Source: Tychonema litorale BBK16 (GTDB lineage: Bacteria > Cyanobacteriota > Cyanobacteriia > Cyanobacteriales > Microcoleaceae). Taken from it: a stretch of DNA of 6,841 nt. The position numbers were made by a program, and so were the translations under genes. Under the pieces are notes generated by a model that was given only the letters and a program-made list of their open reading frames with translations, was not told where the DNA came from and ran no database searches. How positions within the stretch are numbered: position 1 is the first letter of the stretch; every line of letters starts with the position of its first letter. This document shows positions 6,086-6,841 of this stretch, piece after piece. The DNA lies in the NCBI RefSeq assembly GCF_021648855.1, contig NZ_JAKJHX010000001.1, positions 1-6,841 of the forward strand, in the 5' to 3' direction.

Positions 6086-6622
6086 ATGGTTGCCCAGTTA
6101 AAAACTCCTAACCTCAATTTGACCCACAGCTTGCCCTACACTGTTGAAGGGCTGGTGCAAGTCTTTACAGGCCCGCACCGCTGCTTTTTTACAACTGTGA
6201 TGGCTCAGGCGCTACGAATTGCAGGACAGGGGACTGCGGTGCTAGCGGTGCAGTTCCTCAAAGGGGGAATTAATCAAGGACACCAGCATCCGATGCGACT
6301 GGGGCAGAATTTAGATTGGGTGCGGTGCGATTTGCCACGCTGTATTGATAATGCTGATTTAGATGAGCTAGAGTTAGGTGCGATCGCCCAATTGTGGCAG
6401 TATGTTCAAGAAGTTGTCCGCGAAGGCCGTTATGCCCTAGTGATTCTCGATGAGTTGAGTCTCGCGGTTAATTTGGGTTTGATTCCTGAAGCAGAAGTTT
6501 TGGCATTAATTGATAGCAAGCCGCATCATTTGGATCTGATTTTTACTGGCCCATTGATGCCCCAAGGAATTTTGGATGTGGCAGATCAAATCACTGAAAT
6601 TCGCCGCACTCAAGGACATTGA
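6086..6622 (+). CDS. CobO/BtuR-like (corrinoid adenosyltransferase family) protein with degenerate Walker A
   Basis: The 178-residue protein has the fold signature of CobO/BtuR/CobA ATP:co(I)rrinoid adenosyltransferases, which attach the adenosyl group to cobalamin precursors. Visible hallmarks: VQVFTG leading into the P-loop position, ALRIAGQG after it, VLAVQFLKGG as the second strand, a central VILDELSLAVNLGLI (Walker-B-like D122-E123), then LIFTGPLMPQGILDVADQITEIR, matching the C-terminal TGR...AD.VTE.. block. The P-loop itself, canonically TGDGKGKTT, reads TGPHRCFFTT (residues 28-37): the Walker lysine aligns with Phe34 and the following Thr with Phe35, so normal ATP phosphate binding is not expected. 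The rest of the domain is well kept, so this is not a decaying pseudogene. I recall similar proteins in other cyanobacteria, often labelled only as P-loop NTPase family. The start is the ATG at 6086; no strong Shine-Dalgarno precedes it. It is divergently oriented from the NMP kinase gene. True cobalamin adenosyltransferase activity is doubtful. Confidence 0.82.
   Translation: MVAQLKTPNLNLTHSLPYTVEGLVQVFTGPHRCFFTTVMAQALRIAGQGTAVLAVQFLKGGINQGHQHPMRLGQNLDWVRCDLPRCIDNADLDELELGAIAQLWQYVQEVVREGRYALVILDELSLAVNLGLIPEAEVLALIDSKPHHLDLIFTGPLMPQGILDVADQITEIRRTQGH
6380..6387. repeat. HIP1 octamer inside the CobO-like gene
   Basis: GCGATCGC, a complete HIP1 palindrome, encodes part of the GAIAQLW segment of the protein. 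Confidence 0.85.
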
Positions 6623-6640
6623 TTTAAGTTACCAATACCA

Positions 6641-6663
6641 GTTCCCTGAGCGGAGTCGAAGGG
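6641..6663. repeat. Dispersed REP-like element, copy 2 (opposite orientation)
   Basis: GTTCCCTGAGCGGAGTCGAA followed by GGG matches the reverse complement of 5254-5276 at 22 of 23 positions. It lies 18 bp after the CobO-like stop codon and is flanked by a short inverted repeat (CAATAC at 6633-6638, GTATTG at 6676-6681). That arrangement could fold into a 3' structure on the CobO-like transcript. Confidence 0.75.
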
Positions 6664-6702
6664 CAAACAATGCCAGTATTGTAGGCGTGAAATCAAGAGT
6701 AG

Positions 6703-6722
6703 GGGCAATTCATGAATTGCCC
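6703..6722. repeat. Perfect 20-bp palindrome
   Basis: GGGCAATTCATGAATTGCCC is self-complementary over its whole length. It is the first element of the repeat cluster at the right end and resembles palindromes I recall as abundant in filamentous cyanobacterial intergenic DNA. Confidence 0.85.
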
Positions 6723-6747
6723 TGTTAAAAGAATTGCCCTGTTAAAA
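6714..6747. repeat. Perfect 17-bp tandem duplication
   Basis: GAATTGCCCTGTTAAAA occurs at 6714-6730 and again, unchanged, at 6731-6747. The first copy shares its left part with the right half of the 20-bp palindrome, so the duplication appears to have grown from that element. Confidence 0.85.
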
Positions 6748-6781
6748 GTGGGGCAATTCGTGAATTGCCCCTACTTTTAAC
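6741..6781. repeat. Long hairpin, about 19-bp arms with one bulge
   Basis: The left arm 6741-6759 (GTTAAAAGTGGGGCAATTC) pairs with 6762-6781 (GAATTGCCCCTACTTTTAAC), with one unpaired base in the right arm and a 2-nt centre. In RNA this would be a very stable stem. It could stop transcription leaving the CobO-like gene, although no T-tract follows directly. Confidence 0.8.
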
Positions 6782-6841
6782 AGTGAATCGCCCCTACTTT
6801 TAACAGTGAATTTCCCCTACTTTTAACCGTGAATTTCCCCT
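6768..6841. repeat. 23-bp tandem array (three full units plus a partial one, running off the window)
   Basis: Units at 6768-6790, 6791-6813 and 6814-6836 each begin CCCCTACTTTTAAC, continue AGTGAA or CGTGAA, and end TCG, TTT and TTT respectively; a fourth begins CCCCT at 6837. The units are contiguous with no spacers. They reuse the right arm of the hairpin at 6741-6781, and the change from TTG through TCG to TTT before CCCC suggests stepwise copying and drift. The right end of the array is not in the window. Confidence 0.85.

Noticed and set aside
6086..6622. Pseudogene interpretation of the CobO-like gene because of the broken Walker A
   Set aside because: The reading frame is intact, the remaining motifs are preserved and domain spacing is unchanged, so a repurposed protein fits better than decay.
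6714..6841. Possible CRISPR array
   Set aside because: The 17-bp and 23-bp units are contiguous with no unique spacers, and no cas genes are in the window. It is a simple tandem repeat.

Overview
The window looks like chromosomal DNA from a filamentous cyanobacterium, probably in the Oscillatoriales (Microcoleus/Oscillatoria-like). I infer this from more than a dozen CGATCG cores, two complete HIP1 octamers (GCGATCGC), intergenic spacers built of short tandem and palindromic repeats, and the gene content. In particular it has a very large GAF/histidine kinase of cyanobacterial type and a cyanobacterial-looking CobO-like protein. The genus is an inference.

Layout. (1) Positions 1-3179, plus strand: the C-terminal part of a giant signalling protein, cut by the left edge of the window. 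It has a helical TPR-like region, a GAF domain, a coiled coil, and a complete histidine kinase core. (2) Positions 3180-3379: a convergent intergenic spacer with a 19-bp-arm inverted repeat and two short tandem duplications. (3) Positions 3380-5860, minus strand, in transcription order: an adenylate-kinase-like NMP kinase (GTG start, good Shine-Dalgarno), RNase PH (rph), and an APH-fold small-molecule phosphotransferase. rph and the phosphotransferase are close enough to be co-transcribed. The NMP kinase and rph are separated by 141 bp packed with repeats. (4) Positions 5861-6085: a divergent promoter region with a HIP1 site and a plausible sigma-70-type promoter facing right. (5) Positions 6086-6622, plus strand: a CobO/BtuR-like protein whose Walker A motif is destroyed. 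(6) Positions 6623-6841: a repeat-dense tail with one copy of a dispersed palindromic element, a 20-bp perfect palindrome, a 17-bp tandem duplication, a long hairpin and a 23-bp tandem array that runs off the right edge.

How the genes relate. RNase PH (3' trimming of tRNA precursors) and the NMP kinase (nucleotide balance) are housekeeping-like functions in RNA/nucleotide metabolism. The phosphotransferase substrate cannot be read from sequence. The signalling protein and the CobO-like protein have no evident functional link to these three genes. I do not see a defence island, phage, transposase gene, CRISPR array, tRNA or rRNA. The points most worth a second look are the CobO-like protein without a P-loop lysine, the non-canonical NMP kinase with its HIP1-like coding tract, and the repeat array at the right end.
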